Shown piece after piece: positions 1-5,726 of a DNA stretch of 8,270 bases. How positions within the stretch are numbered: the stretch's first letter is position 1; the number at the start of each line of letters is the position of its first letter. Both the position numbers and the translations under genes were made by a program. The notes below the pieces were generated by a model. That model did not search any database. It had not been told where the DNA came from and worked only from the letters and a program-made list of their open reading frames with translations. The stretch comes from Streptosporangiaceae bacterium (GTDB taxonomy: Bacteria > Actinomycetota > Actinomycetes > Streptosporangiales > Streptosporangiaceae), in contig JASHOI010000642.1 of assembly GCA_030041195.1 (NCBI GenBank), positions 1-8,270 of the forward strand. Reading direction: 5' to 3'.

Positions 1-52
1 GCGCCCGGTACCGGACGCCACGGCCATGACCCAGGCGACCGGTACCGGGCGC
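1..52. repeat. Inverted repeat with two CCGGTACCGG palindromes
   Basis: GCGCCCGGTACCGG (1-14) is exactly the reverse complement of CCGGTACCGGGCGC (39-52), a 14-bp perfect inverted repeat around 24 nt. It may extend beyond the left edge. Each arm contains the self-palindrome CCGGTACCGG (5-14 and 39-48). It lies within the coding region of the partial protein, encoding RPRPVPV and SGTGR on either side. It may be only a codon-composition accident. Confidence 0.6.
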
Positions 53-171
53 GGCCTGGTCAGCCGGGCGCGGATGCGTTCCAGGCCGTCGTCGCCGGGC
101 TCGACCGCGTTCGCTTCCTCGTGCAGCACGCGGCGCAGGAACTCGTCAAAGTGGTCGTCGTGCTGGCTCAT
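1..171 (-). CDS. Partial hypothetical protein downstream of ECF sigma factor (possible anti-sigma partner), N-terminus only
   Basis: An ATG at 169-171 (minus strand) opens a frame that stays open for 57 codons to the left edge, so only the N-terminus is visible. The ATG overlaps the sigma-factor stop in an ATGA arrangement, so the two genes are probably translationally coupled. The visible protein begins MSQHDDHFDEFLRRVLHEEA. It continues through an acidic stretch, a DGLERIRARL helix and a Pro/Arg-rich segment, then turns hydrophobic (AWVMAVA), which could be the start of a membrane segment. Small proteins with a DGLERIRARL-like helix followed by a transmembrane region are common beside SigE-type sigma factors in actinomycetes. 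A partner or anti-sigma role is inferred from position; I see no zinc-binding H-x3-C-x2-C motif in the visible part. The start is well supported; the function is not. Confidence 0.6.
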   Translation of the reverse strand, partial: MSQHDDHFDEFLRRVLHEEANAVEPGDDGLERIRARLTRPRPVPVAWVMAVASGTGR

Positions 172-830
172 GGGCCGCTCTCGAGCACGCCGCGCAGGGA
201 TGACATGGCCCGCTCGGTGTGGCGCTGCACGGCGCCGGTGCTGATCCCCAGCATCTGGGCGGTCTGCGCCGCGGACAGGCCCGCGTAATGCTGCAGCACC
301 AGGGCTTCGCGCTGCCGCGGCGGCAGCGCGTGCATCGCGGCCAGCACCGCGGCAGGCGCGGCACCGTTTCCCGGCCCGGCCCGCTCCCCCGGCCCGGCCC
401 CGTCTCCCAGCCCAGCCCGCTCTCCCAGCATCCGGGGCCGCCCGGCATAGCGGCACCGGTTCACCACGAACTGCCACAGGTACACCAGCGCCCCGTCGTC
501 GCTGCGATCCCGGCTGGCCAGCCCGCGCCAGTTCCGGTACAGCGCGACGAACGAGTCCTGCACCACGTTCTCTGCCGTGTTGGCATTCCCATCGCGTACC
601 AGCAGCACCGCGAGACCCACTAACGACCGGTAGTGGGCCGCGTACATCGCAGCCACCGCGGCATCGGCGGCCCGCCCGGCGCACGCGGGCATCACGTCCG
701 TGCGCCCGGTAGCAGGCCTGCTCACACCCTTAGAACGCCCAGCAACATCACCCGGTTCGGCCGCCGTCATCGCGGACACCGCCAACCGTCCGTGGGCACG
801 CCCCCCGTGGCGCACCCGCTCGTTATCCAC
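168..830 (-). CDS. ECF-type RNA polymerase sigma factor, SigE-family
   Basis: This is a sigma-70 family factor of the extracytoplasmic-function type, which would direct RNA polymerase to a small promoter set. Sigma region 2 lies at about residues 58-130 (MYAAHYRSLVGLAVLLV, then AENVVQDSFVALYRNWRGL). Region 4 lies at about 160-215, with LPPRQREALVLQHYAGLS and a helix-turn-helix around AQMLGISTGAVQRHTERAM. The two are joined by a Gly/Ala-rich linker built of hexapeptide repeats. The start is uncertain. GTG at 830 gives 220 residues but has no good ribosome site. ATG at 770 (residue 21) and GTG/ATG at residues 46-47 would still keep region 2 intact, and the first 50 residues look unlike the family. 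The gene begins about 42 bp after thrS and overlaps the next gene by 4 bp. The family is clear; the regulon and signal are unknown. Proximity to cell-wall enzymes only hints at envelope stress. Confidence 0.88.
   Translation of the reverse strand: MDNERVRHGGRAHGRLAVSAMTAAEPGDVAGRSKGVSRPATGRTDVMPACAGRAADAAVAAMYAAHYRSLVGLAVLLVRDGNANTAENVVQDSFVALYRNWRGLASRDRSDDGALVYLWQFVVNRCRYAGRPRMLGERAGLGDGAGPGERAGPGNGAAPAAVLAAMHALPPRQREALVLQHYAGLSAAQTAQMLGISTGAVQRHTERAMSSLRGVLESGP
354..425 (-). repeat. Four 18-bp imperfect tandem repeats in the sigma-factor linker
   Basis: Four consecutive 18-bp units (408-425, 390-407, 372-389, 354-371) encode the hexapeptides GERAGL, GDGAGP, GERAGP and GNGAAP at residues 136-159, between sigma regions 2 and 4. 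On the plus strand this is a run of cccggcccggcccgctcc-like units. The period is a multiple of three, so copy-number change would lengthen or shorten the linker without a frameshift. Confidence 0.8.
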
Positions 831-831
831 A
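823..831 (+). promoter_or_regulatory. Consensus DnaA box (TTATCCACA)
   Basis: Positions 823-831 read TTATCCACA, the textbook DnaA-box consensus. It overlaps the proposed GTG start (828-830) of the sigma factor and the last base of the gap after thrS. It is a single site with no cluster or AT-rich region, so it is not an origin. It could be a DnaA transcriptional or titration site, or chance. The sequence match is certain; function is unproven. Confidence 0.35.
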
Positions 832-872
832 GTGACGCAAACCGGGGCAAAGGTCCAGTCCCCTTTCCCGTC
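831..872. other. Short thrS-to-sigma intergenic gap
   Basis: This is a 42-bp gap between the thrS stop and the farthest sigma-factor start. On the minus strand it contains AAAGG...CCTTT with an 8-nt loop and no U-tract, too weak to call a terminator. Read-through from thrS into the sigma gene is therefore possible. No convincing Shine-Dalgarno sequence precedes the GTG at 830. Confidence 0.5.
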
Positions 873-2879
873 TCACACCTGGATGCGCCGGGCCACCGCG
901 TCCACGATCTCGGCCACGGCGTCGTCGATCGGGACCCCGTTCTTCTGCTCCCCGCTGCGGTAGCGGAACGAGACAGCGCCCGCCGCCACGTCGTCGTCCC
1001 CGGCGAGCAGCATGTACGGCACCTTCTGCTGCTGGGCGTGCCGGATCTTCTTCTGCATCCGCTCGTCGCCCGCGTCGACCTCGGCCCGGATCCCCTGCTC
1101 CTGCAGCCGGGCCACGACGTCGAGCAGGTACGGGACATGTGCGTCGGCGATCGGGATCCCGGTCACCTGGACCGGCGCCAGCCACGGCGGGAACGCGCCC
1201 GCGTAGTGCTCGAGCAGGATCCCGAAGAACCGCTCGATCGACCCGAACAGCGCGCGGTGAATCATGTAGGGCCGCTGCCTGGTGCCGTCGGAGGCCTGGT
1301 ACTCGATCCCGAACCGGCCCGGCTCCTGGAAGTCCACCTGCAGCGTGGACAGCTGCCAGCGGCGCCCGATCGCGTCCCGGACGTGCACGTCGATCTTGGG
1401 CGCGTAGAACGCCCCCTCGCCCTCGGCCACCACGTACGGCAGCCCGGACAGGTCAAGCGCGCGGGCCAGCGCGGCCTCGGCCTCTTCCCACTCCGCGATC
1501 TCGCCCACGTACTTGTCCGGCCGGGTGGACAGCTCGGCCTCGAACTCGGTGAGCCCGAAGTCGCGCAGCAGGCCCACCACGAAGCCAAGCAGCGACGCGA
1601 GCTCGTCGGCGAGCTGGTCGGGCCGGCAGAAGATGTGCGCGTCGTCCTGGGTGAAGCCGCGGGCCCGGGTCAGGCCGTGCACCACGCCGGACTTCTCGTA
1701 CCGGTACACCGTGCCGAACTCGAACAGCCGCAGCGGCAGCTCGCGGTAGGACCGCCCGCGCGATGCGTAGATCAGGATGTGCATCGGGCAGTTCATCGGC
1801 TTCGCGTAGTACTTCGCGCCCTCGAGCTCCATCGGCGGGAACATGCCGTCCGCGTACCACTCGAGGTGCCCCGAGGTCTGGAACAGCTCGGCCTTGGTGA
1901 GGTGCGGAGTGTTCACGAACTCATACCCGGCGGCCACGTGCCGCTGCCGCGAGTAGTCCTCGAGCACCCGCCGGATGATCCCGCCCTTGGGATGGAACAC
2001 CGGCAGCCCGCTGCCGATCTCCGGCGGGAACGAGAACAGGTCGAGCTCGGCGCCGAGCCGCCGGTGGTCGCGGCGCTCGGCCTCGGCCAGCATCGTCAGG
2101 TACTCGTCCTGCGCCTCGCGGGACGGCCAGGCGGTGCCGTAGATCCGCTGCAGCTGCGGGTTCCGCTCGCTGCCCCGCCAGTACGCGCCGCTGCTGCGCA
2201 TCACCTTGAGCGCCGGGATCTGCCGGGTGGACGGCAGGTGCGGGCCGCGGCACAGGTCCTTCCACTCCAGCTCGCCGTTGGCCGGGTCGATGTTGTCGTA
2301 GATGGTCAGCTCCGGGCCGCCGACCTCGACCGACTCCTCGGTGTCGAGCCCGCCGCCGCCCTTGAGCCCGATCAGCTCCAGCTTGTACGGCTCGCCGGCC
2401 AGCTCGGCACGGGCCTCGGCGTCCGTCACGACCCGGCGCGAGAACAGCTGACCCTCCTTGACGATCTGGCGCATCCGCTGCTCGATCTTTTTCAGGTCGT
2501 CGGGCCCGAACGCTGACGCCACGTCGAAGTCGTAGTAGTAACCGTTCTCGATCGGGGGGCCGATCCCGAGCTTGGCTTCGGGGAAGATGTCCTGAACCGC
2601 CTGGGCCATGACGTGGGCGGCAGAGTGCCGCATGATGGCCAGTCCCGCCTCGCTGCCCAGCTCGACCGGTTCCACCGCGTCGCCGTCGGCGAGCTGGTAC
2701 GCCAGGTCACGCAGCACGCCGCTGACCCGCGCCGCGATCACCGCACCGGCGCCCGGTGCCGCGTTCCGGGCACTTACGACGAGTCCGCCGGCTCCCTCGA
2801 GCGCCTGGCCCGCCGTCGTCCCGGCTTCCACCACGTGCTCGCGTCCGGCGAGGGTGATCTGAAGCTTGTCGGCTGGCAC
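873..2879 (-). CDS. thrS: Threonyl-tRNA synthetase
   Basis: This cytoplasmic class II synthetase charges tRNA-Thr with threonine; at 668 residues it is the usual bacterial full length. The order is: TGS-like domain (about 1-75); editing domain with HSAAH (His85, His89) and CRGPH (Cys210, His214), so serine-mischarge editing should be intact; class II core with motif 1 ([16 protein letters not shown], 299-314), motif 2 ([19 protein letters not shown], 391-409) and motif 3 ([11 protein letters not shown], 541-551); C-terminal anticodon-binding domain (about 565-668). The zinc ligands are Cys364 (MNCPMH), His415 (DDAH) and His541, with the same spacing as E. coli Cys334/His385/His511. The start is GTG at 2877-2879, with AGGAG (2886-2890) 6 nt upstream; a nearby ATG at 2901 is out of frame. 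Relative to Streptomyces-like sequences from memory, the TGS domain has roughly ten extra residues near 28-47. It appears to be the housekeeping type. Confidence 0.98.
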   Translation of the reverse strand: MPADKLQITLAGREHVVEAGTTAGQALEGAGGLVVSARNAAPGAGAVIAARVSGVLRDLAYQLADGDAVEPVELGSEAGLAIMRHSAAHVMAQAVQDIFPEAKLGIGPPIENGYYYDFDVASAFGPDDLKKIEQRMRQIVKEGQLFSRRVVTDAEARAELAGEPYKLELIGLKGGGGLDTEESVEVGGPELTIYDNIDPANGELEWKDLCRGPHLPSTRQIPALKVMRSSGAYWRGSERNPQLQRIYGTAWPSREAQDEYLTMLAEAERRDHRRLGAELDLFSFPPEIGSGLPVFHPKGGIIRRVLEDYSRQRHVAAGYEFVNTPHLTKAELFQTSGHLEWYADGMFPPMELEGAKYYAKPMNCPMHILIYASRGRSYRELPLRLFEFGTVYRYEKSGVVHGLTRARGFTQDDAHIFCRPDQLADELASLLGFVVGLLRDFGLTEFEAELSTRPDKYVGEIAEWEEAEAALARALDLSGLPYVVAEGEGAFYAPKIDVHVRDAIGRRWQLSTLQVDFQEPGRFGIEYQASDGTRQRPYMIHRALFGSIERFFGILLEHYAGAFPPWLAPVQVTGIPIADAHVPYLLDVVARLQEQGIRAEVDAGDERMQKKIRHAQQQKVPYMLLAGDDDVAAGAVSFRYRSGEQKNGVPIDDAVAEIVDAVARRIQV

Positions 2880-2960
2880 GGCTGGCTCCTGTCGTCGGCA
2901 TGCTGACCGGCGCGGCGGTTACCCGCCGCGCTCCCGCGTACACAGATGTTATCGGCGGCG
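2880..2960 (-). promoter_or_regulatory. thrS leader / LDT1-thrS intergenic region
   Basis: This 81-bp gap holds the GNRA-capped hairpin (2910-2931) and the thrS ribosome site (AGGAG, 2886-2890). On the minus strand, TAACAT (plus 2946-2951) fits a TANNNT -10 box and would give a leader of about 60 nt containing the hairpin. No clear -35 box stands 16-18 nt upstream, so the promoter is tentative. Confidence 0.3.
2910..2931 (-). other. GUAA tetraloop hairpin between LDT1 and thrS
   Basis: GCGCGGCGG (2910-2918) pairs perfectly with CCGCCGCGC (2923-2931) across a 4-nt loop. In minus-strand RNA the loop is GUAA, a GNRA tetraloop on a 9-bp all-G/C stem. It lies about 30 nt after the upstream transpeptidase stop and 31 nt before the thrS start. 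No U-tract follows. It could be a U-less terminator of the transpeptidase, a 3'-end stabiliser, or a leader element of thrS. Confidence 0.55.
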
Positions 2961-4142
2961 TCAGGTCGGGGTGACGGTCACCAGCGTGCCGTAGGTCAGG
3001 TACGGCCAGATGAACTTCGCCTGTGCGTACGGCAGCTCCACGCAGCCGAGGCTCTGCTGGTACCCGTAGGACGCCCGCGGGAAGTAGTGCACGGCCTCGC
3101 CGTCCCTGAAGTACGACACCCAGGACACCGGGTCGGCGTACTTGGTCCCGTTCGGGTTCGTGCCCTTCATGATCTGGAAGCTGTACTTCAGGTACACCGG
3201 GGCGGTGCCGACCGTGGTCGGGGCCTGGGGAATGCCGGTGTTGGCCAGGCTCTGCATGATCACCTTGCCGTCGTGCCAGACCGTCAGCGTCTCCGGGCTC
3301 GCCTGGCTGGCCAGCGCGTAGGTGTAGCCGTGGGTGTTGTCCTCGCCCTTGGCGACCGCCGTCAGCAGCGCGTGCCACACCTCGGGCCCGGCGATGCCGT
3401 CCATGGTCAGCCCCTGGTCGGACTCGAACGCCATCACCGCGCCGGTGAGGACCTCGTTGGTCTGGCCGGGCGACCACATGTCCATCAGCGCCGAGGGATA
3501 GCCGGACTGCCAGCCGAACGAGCCGGCCGGGGGGTCGAAGGCGGCGCTGACCTGCGCGTTGGCGTCGCCCGCCGGAACCGCGGCGGTGCCGGCCGCCGGC
3601 GACCAGGTCAGCGGCAGGTAGCCGAGCTGCGCGAGCAGCTGCTCGACCCGCATCGTGCTGTAGGAGCCGGTCCAGAACCGGTCGACGGTCTTGGTCGCGA
3701 GCAGCCCGCCCGCGGCGGACCGGACGCCGGACGGCCCGGCCGGTACCACCACGCGGATCCGGGTCAGCTCGGGGAACCCCTGGGCCGGGATGAACTGGAC
3801 GGTGTCCGGGCTGACCCGCTGCCAGGTGCCCGGAACCGACGGCGACACCGACGGCATCGGCGAGTCGGCGGCGAGCGGCGCGGAGAACACCACGCGGACC
3901 GAATCGGCGCCGTTCACGCCGTGCGCGTGCAGCGCGGGCGTGAAAGACGTCACACTGATCGGCTTGGCGGCCGCAACCTGGTGCGCGTGCAGGGCGTTGG
4001 CCTGCGCCGTGGCGCCCCTGCCCGGCGAGCCATGGTGCACCGAGTTGTTCAGCGCGAACCAGGCGCCACCGCCCAGGACTACCGCTATGACTGCCGCCAG
4101 CGCCACCACTCGCCAGCGCAGTAGTTGTCGCAATCCGGACAA
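2961..4142 (-). CDS. Membrane-anchored L,D-transpeptidase (Ig-like / peptidoglycan-binding / YkuD), paralog 1
   Basis: This predicted peptidoglycan 3-3 cross-linking enzyme would act outside the membrane; it has 393 residues. A short basic N-terminus precedes a signal-anchor helix (about 11-31, VVALAAVIAVVLGGGAWFA). Then come an Ig-like domain (about 60-158), a peptidoglycan-binding-like segment (LLAQLGYLPLTW near 169, then GAVMAFESDQGLTMDGIAGP near 234-253) and a YkuD catalytic domain (about 275-391). The catalytic histidine is likely His352 (VHYF) and the nucleophile Cys367. The motif is S-L-G-C-V-E rather than the usual S/T-H-G-C-x-R/N, so the residue before Gly-Cys is Leu. The chosen start is TTG (4140-4142), preceded by AGGGGG (4150-4155) with 7-nt spacing. 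No ATG or GTG exists upstream in frame before a stop; GTG at codons 12-13 is an alternative. It lies downstream of a close paralog, separated by a terminator, so it is probably transcribed separately. Confidence 0.92.
   Translation of the reverse strand: MSGLRQLLRWRVVALAAVIAVVLGGGAWFALNNSVHHGSPGRGATAQANALHAHQVAAAKPISVTSFTPALHAHGVNGADSVRVVFSAPLAADSPMPSVSPSVPGTWQRVSPDTVQFIPAQGFPELTRIRVVVPAGPSGVRSAAGGLLATKTVDRFWTGSYSTMRVEQLLAQLGYLPLTWSPAAGTAAVPAGDANAQVSAAFDPPAGSFGWQSGYPSALMDMWSPGQTNEVLTGAVMAFESDQGLTMDGIAGPEVWHALLTAVAKGEDNTHGYTYALASQASPETLTVWHDGKVIMQSLANTGIPQAPTTVGTAPVYLKYSFQIMKGTNPNGTKYADPVSWVSYFRDGEAVHYFPRASYGYQQSLGCVELPYAQAKFIWPYLTYGTLVTVTPT
2970..2982. repeat. GGTGAC-G-GTCACC palindrome at the end of LDT1
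   Basis: This is a perfect 6+1+6 palindrome inside the last codons of LDT1 (VTV), about 20 bp upstream of the tentative thrS -10 box. Its half-sites match the GTNAC words found upstream of both transpeptidases, but as an inverted rather than a direct pair. Repeated Val/Thr codons can produce it by chance, so it is only weakly supported as an operator. Confidence 0.3.
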
Positions 4143-4308
4143 ACCTCGACCCCCTAGCCATCGCTGTCCGGTCGCCCTAAGCTATGCGCTCTCGGGCGGG
4201 TCTGCTGCACTGCCCTGATGTATACCAGCTAATACTCATGTGCGGCGTGCGCTTAGAGTGACGAGTGACCGACGTAACGAAGACGTCACCAAACATGCGG
4301 AAAACCCT
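4143..4308 (-). promoter_or_regulatory. LDT1 upstream region with candidate extended -10 promoter
   Basis: This is non-coding DNA between the LDT2 terminator and the LDT1 start, visibly less GC-rich than the flanking genes. On the minus strand, TGGTATACA (plus 4219-4227) fits an extended -10 element (TG-N-TATACA) with no recognisable -35. It would start transcription near 4212 and leave a leader of about 70 nt. Lack of a -35 box, with direct repeats just upstream, fits an activator-dependent promoter. Confidence 0.35.
4256..4289. promoter_or_regulatory. Cluster of four GTNAC direct repeats upstream of LDT1 (candidate response-regulator operator)
   Basis: On the plus strand, GTGAC (4258-4262), GTGAC (4265-4269), GTAAC (4274-4278) and GTCAC (4285-4289) follow one another in the same orientation. 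The first two lie within a perfect tandem GAGTGAC repeat (4256-4269). The GTAAC/GTCAC pair is spaced 11 bp start to start, close to one helical turn. From the tentative start site near 4212 the cluster lies at about -46 to -77. GTNAC direct repeats resemble sites of the actinobacterial OmpR-type regulator MtrA, which controls cell-wall genes. The repeats are seen; the regulator is inferred. Confidence 0.4.
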
Positions 4309-4341
4309 CAGGCCCGGCACTTTCGGAACGTGCCGGGCCTG
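4309..4341 (-). terminator. Rho-independent-like terminator after LDT2
   Basis: CAGGCCCGGCAC (4309-4320) and GTGCCGGGCCTG (4330-4341) form a perfect 12-bp stem with a 9-nt loop, starting about 32 nt after the LDT2 stop. In minus-strand direction the stem is followed by AGGGTTTTCC, giving a short U-run; the other direction has none. It should separate LDT2 transcription from LDT1. Confidence 0.85.
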
Positions 4342-4373
4342 CGGGTGCGTGGCCCGATTTCAGGCCTGAGTGG

Positions 4374-5726
4374 TCAGCCGGTCACGTGCACCAGGCTGCC
4401 GAGGGTGAGGTACGGGTAGGCCTCCTTGGCCTGCGTATACGGCAGTTCGACGCAGCCCAGGCTCTGCTGGAACCCGTACGCGCCGCGGGCGAAGTAGTGC
4501 ACCGCGTCACCGCCGTTGAAGTAGGACACGTACTGCACCAGGTCGTGGTAGTGGCTGCCGTCCGGGTTCGTGCCCGACATCCAAGTTTCCAGGAACTTCT
4601 CATAAACCGGGAAGGTTCCATTCACAGTTGGTGAAGACGGTATTCCGGTGTTCGCCAGGCTCTTCAGCACGACCTGGCCGTTGTGGTAGATCGTCAGCGT
4701 CTCCGGGTCGACCTGGCTGGCCACCGCGTACGTGTACCCGCTGGTGTTCCTCTGGCCGGTCATCGCGGCCTTGAACAGCGCCATCCAGAAGGCCAGGTTG
4801 ACCGTGCCGCTGACGGTCATGTTGTGCTCGGACTGGAACGCCATCACCGCACCGCGCAGCACCACGTTCCCCAGTTGCGGCGCGAACATGCTGTCCAGCG
4901 ACGCGGGGTAGCCCTGGTCCATCGTGAAGCTGCCGCCCGGCGGGTCGAACGCGGCCGACATCTGGCCGATCAGGCCGGTCTTGGCCAGGTTGACCGTGCT
5001 CTCCGCCTGCAGGTCCAGGTTGGGCAGCTGCCACGACATCGGCAGGTAGCCGAGCTGGGCGAGGATCTGGGCCATCCGCAGCGAGGAGTACGCCCCGGTG
5101 GTGTACACCGCGGTCGTCGGCCTTCCCAGGGCCAGCCCGGCGGCCGACTGCACGCCGTTGCGGCCCGACGGCACACTCACCGTGATCTTCGTGGAGGGGC
5201 CGAACGCGGTCCGTGGCGTGAACACCATCAAGTCACCGATGGTCTGCCAGGTCCCAGGCACGCTGGGGGTCAGCACGGGCTTCGGTGACCCGGCAGCGAG
5301 CGGGGCCGAGAACTGCACCGAGACCGGCAGGGTGCCGTTCGCGCCGGTGCTGCCCGCCGCGGGGGTGACCGACATCACACGGAACGGGCCCGGAAAGGTC
5401 ACGCCGGCCGACGGCGATGACGGGCTGTTCTTGGTCAGCAGGTACACCGCGCCGCCGGCGACCAGCGCCACGACCGCGGTGACGGCCGCGATCAGCCGGG
5501 TCTTCGACCGGCGTGGCTTGCCCTCGAACCGGGGGTGCTCCCCGCCCCCGCCCCCGCCGCCGGGGCGGTCCGGGCGGGCGGGCATCACTGCCTGCCCGGC
5601 GGGCGCCTCGCTTGCTCCCCCGCCGCTGCCGAGATCGGCCGGTGTCCCGCCGATCCTGTTGCCTGACCGGCTGAAGTAGGCGCCGCGGGCCGCCACCATT
5701 CTGCCGACTCGTCCCCCGCTCAACAC
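4374..5726 (-). CDS. Membrane-anchored L,D-transpeptidase (Ig-like / peptidoglycan-binding / YkuD), paralog 2
   Basis: This 450-residue protein is a paralog of the next gene downstream. It has a long, probably cytoplasmic and disordered N-terminus (1-76) rich in Gly, Pro and Arg with seven consecutive glycines (56-62). A basic stop (KPRRSKTR) leads into a single transmembrane helix (about 77-97). Then come an Ig-like domain (about 112-210), a peptidoglycan-binding-like segment (ILAQLGYLPMSW near 221; GAVMAFQSEHNMTVSG near 292) and a YkuD domain (about 333-448). The likely catalytic pair is His410 (VHYF) and Cys425, in S-L-G-C-V-E-L-P. Predicted role: forming 3-3 cross-links or attaching proteins to peptidoglycan outside the membrane. 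The start is GTG at 5724-5726, with GGGGAG (5735-5740) 8 nt upstream; ATG at 5742 is in another frame. It is divergent from the methyltransferase operon and ends before a strong terminator. Which substrate it prefers cannot be read from sequence. Confidence 0.93.
   Translation of the reverse strand: MLSGGRVGRMVAARGAYFSRSGNRIGGTPADLGSGGGASEAPAGQAVMPARPDRPGGGGGGGEHPRFEGKPRRSKTRLIAAVTAVVALVAGGAVYLLTKNSPSSPSAGVTFPGPFRVMSVTPAAGSTGANGTLPVSVQFSAPLAAGSPKPVLTPSVPGTWQTIGDLMVFTPRTAFGPSTKITVSVPSGRNGVQSAAGLALGRPTTAVYTTGAYSSLRMAQILAQLGYLPMSWQLPNLDLQAESTVNLAKTGLIGQMSAAFDPPGGSFTMDQGYPASLDSMFAPQLGNVVLRGAVMAFQSEHNMTVSGTVNLAFWMALFKAAMTGQRNTSGYTYAVASQVDPETLTIYHNGQVVLKSLANTGIPSSPTVNGTFPVYEKFLETWMSGTNPDGSHYHDLVQYVSYFNGGDAVHYFARGAYGFQQSLGCVELPYTQAKEAYPYLTLGSLVHVTG

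Noticed and set aside
823..831. Replication origin suggested by the DnaA box
   Set aside because: Only one box is present. There is no AT-rich unwinding region and no dnaA, dnaN or plasmid replication gene.
849..866. AAAGG/CCTTT stem between thrS and the sigma gene as a terminator
   Set aside because: The stem is only 5 bp with an 8-nt loop and no U-tract in the transcript direction, too weak to call.
633..2516. A 627-codon open frame on the plus strand, opposite thrS
   Set aside because: It is antisense to an unmistakable thrS. Its product is Arg/Pro/Val/Leu-rich with no recognisable domain, as expected from a GC-rich shadow frame.
873..2879. thrS as a second, antibiotic-resistant copy (such as borrelidin or obafluorin self-resistance)
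   Set aside because: It has full length, all editing and zinc residues, and close similarity to housekeeping actinobacterial ThrRS. No biosynthetic cluster is visible.
2946..4124. A 392-codon plus-strand frame opposite LDT1
   Set aside because: It is a shadow of LDT1, with composition typical of antisense frames and no motif.
2707..4161. A 484-codon minus-strand frame with an ATG start overlapping LDT1 and the thrS start
   Set aside because: It overlaps LDT1 in another frame, and LDT1 has clear domains and catalytic residues. The product is Arg/Gly/Ala-rich low complexity and runs into thrS.
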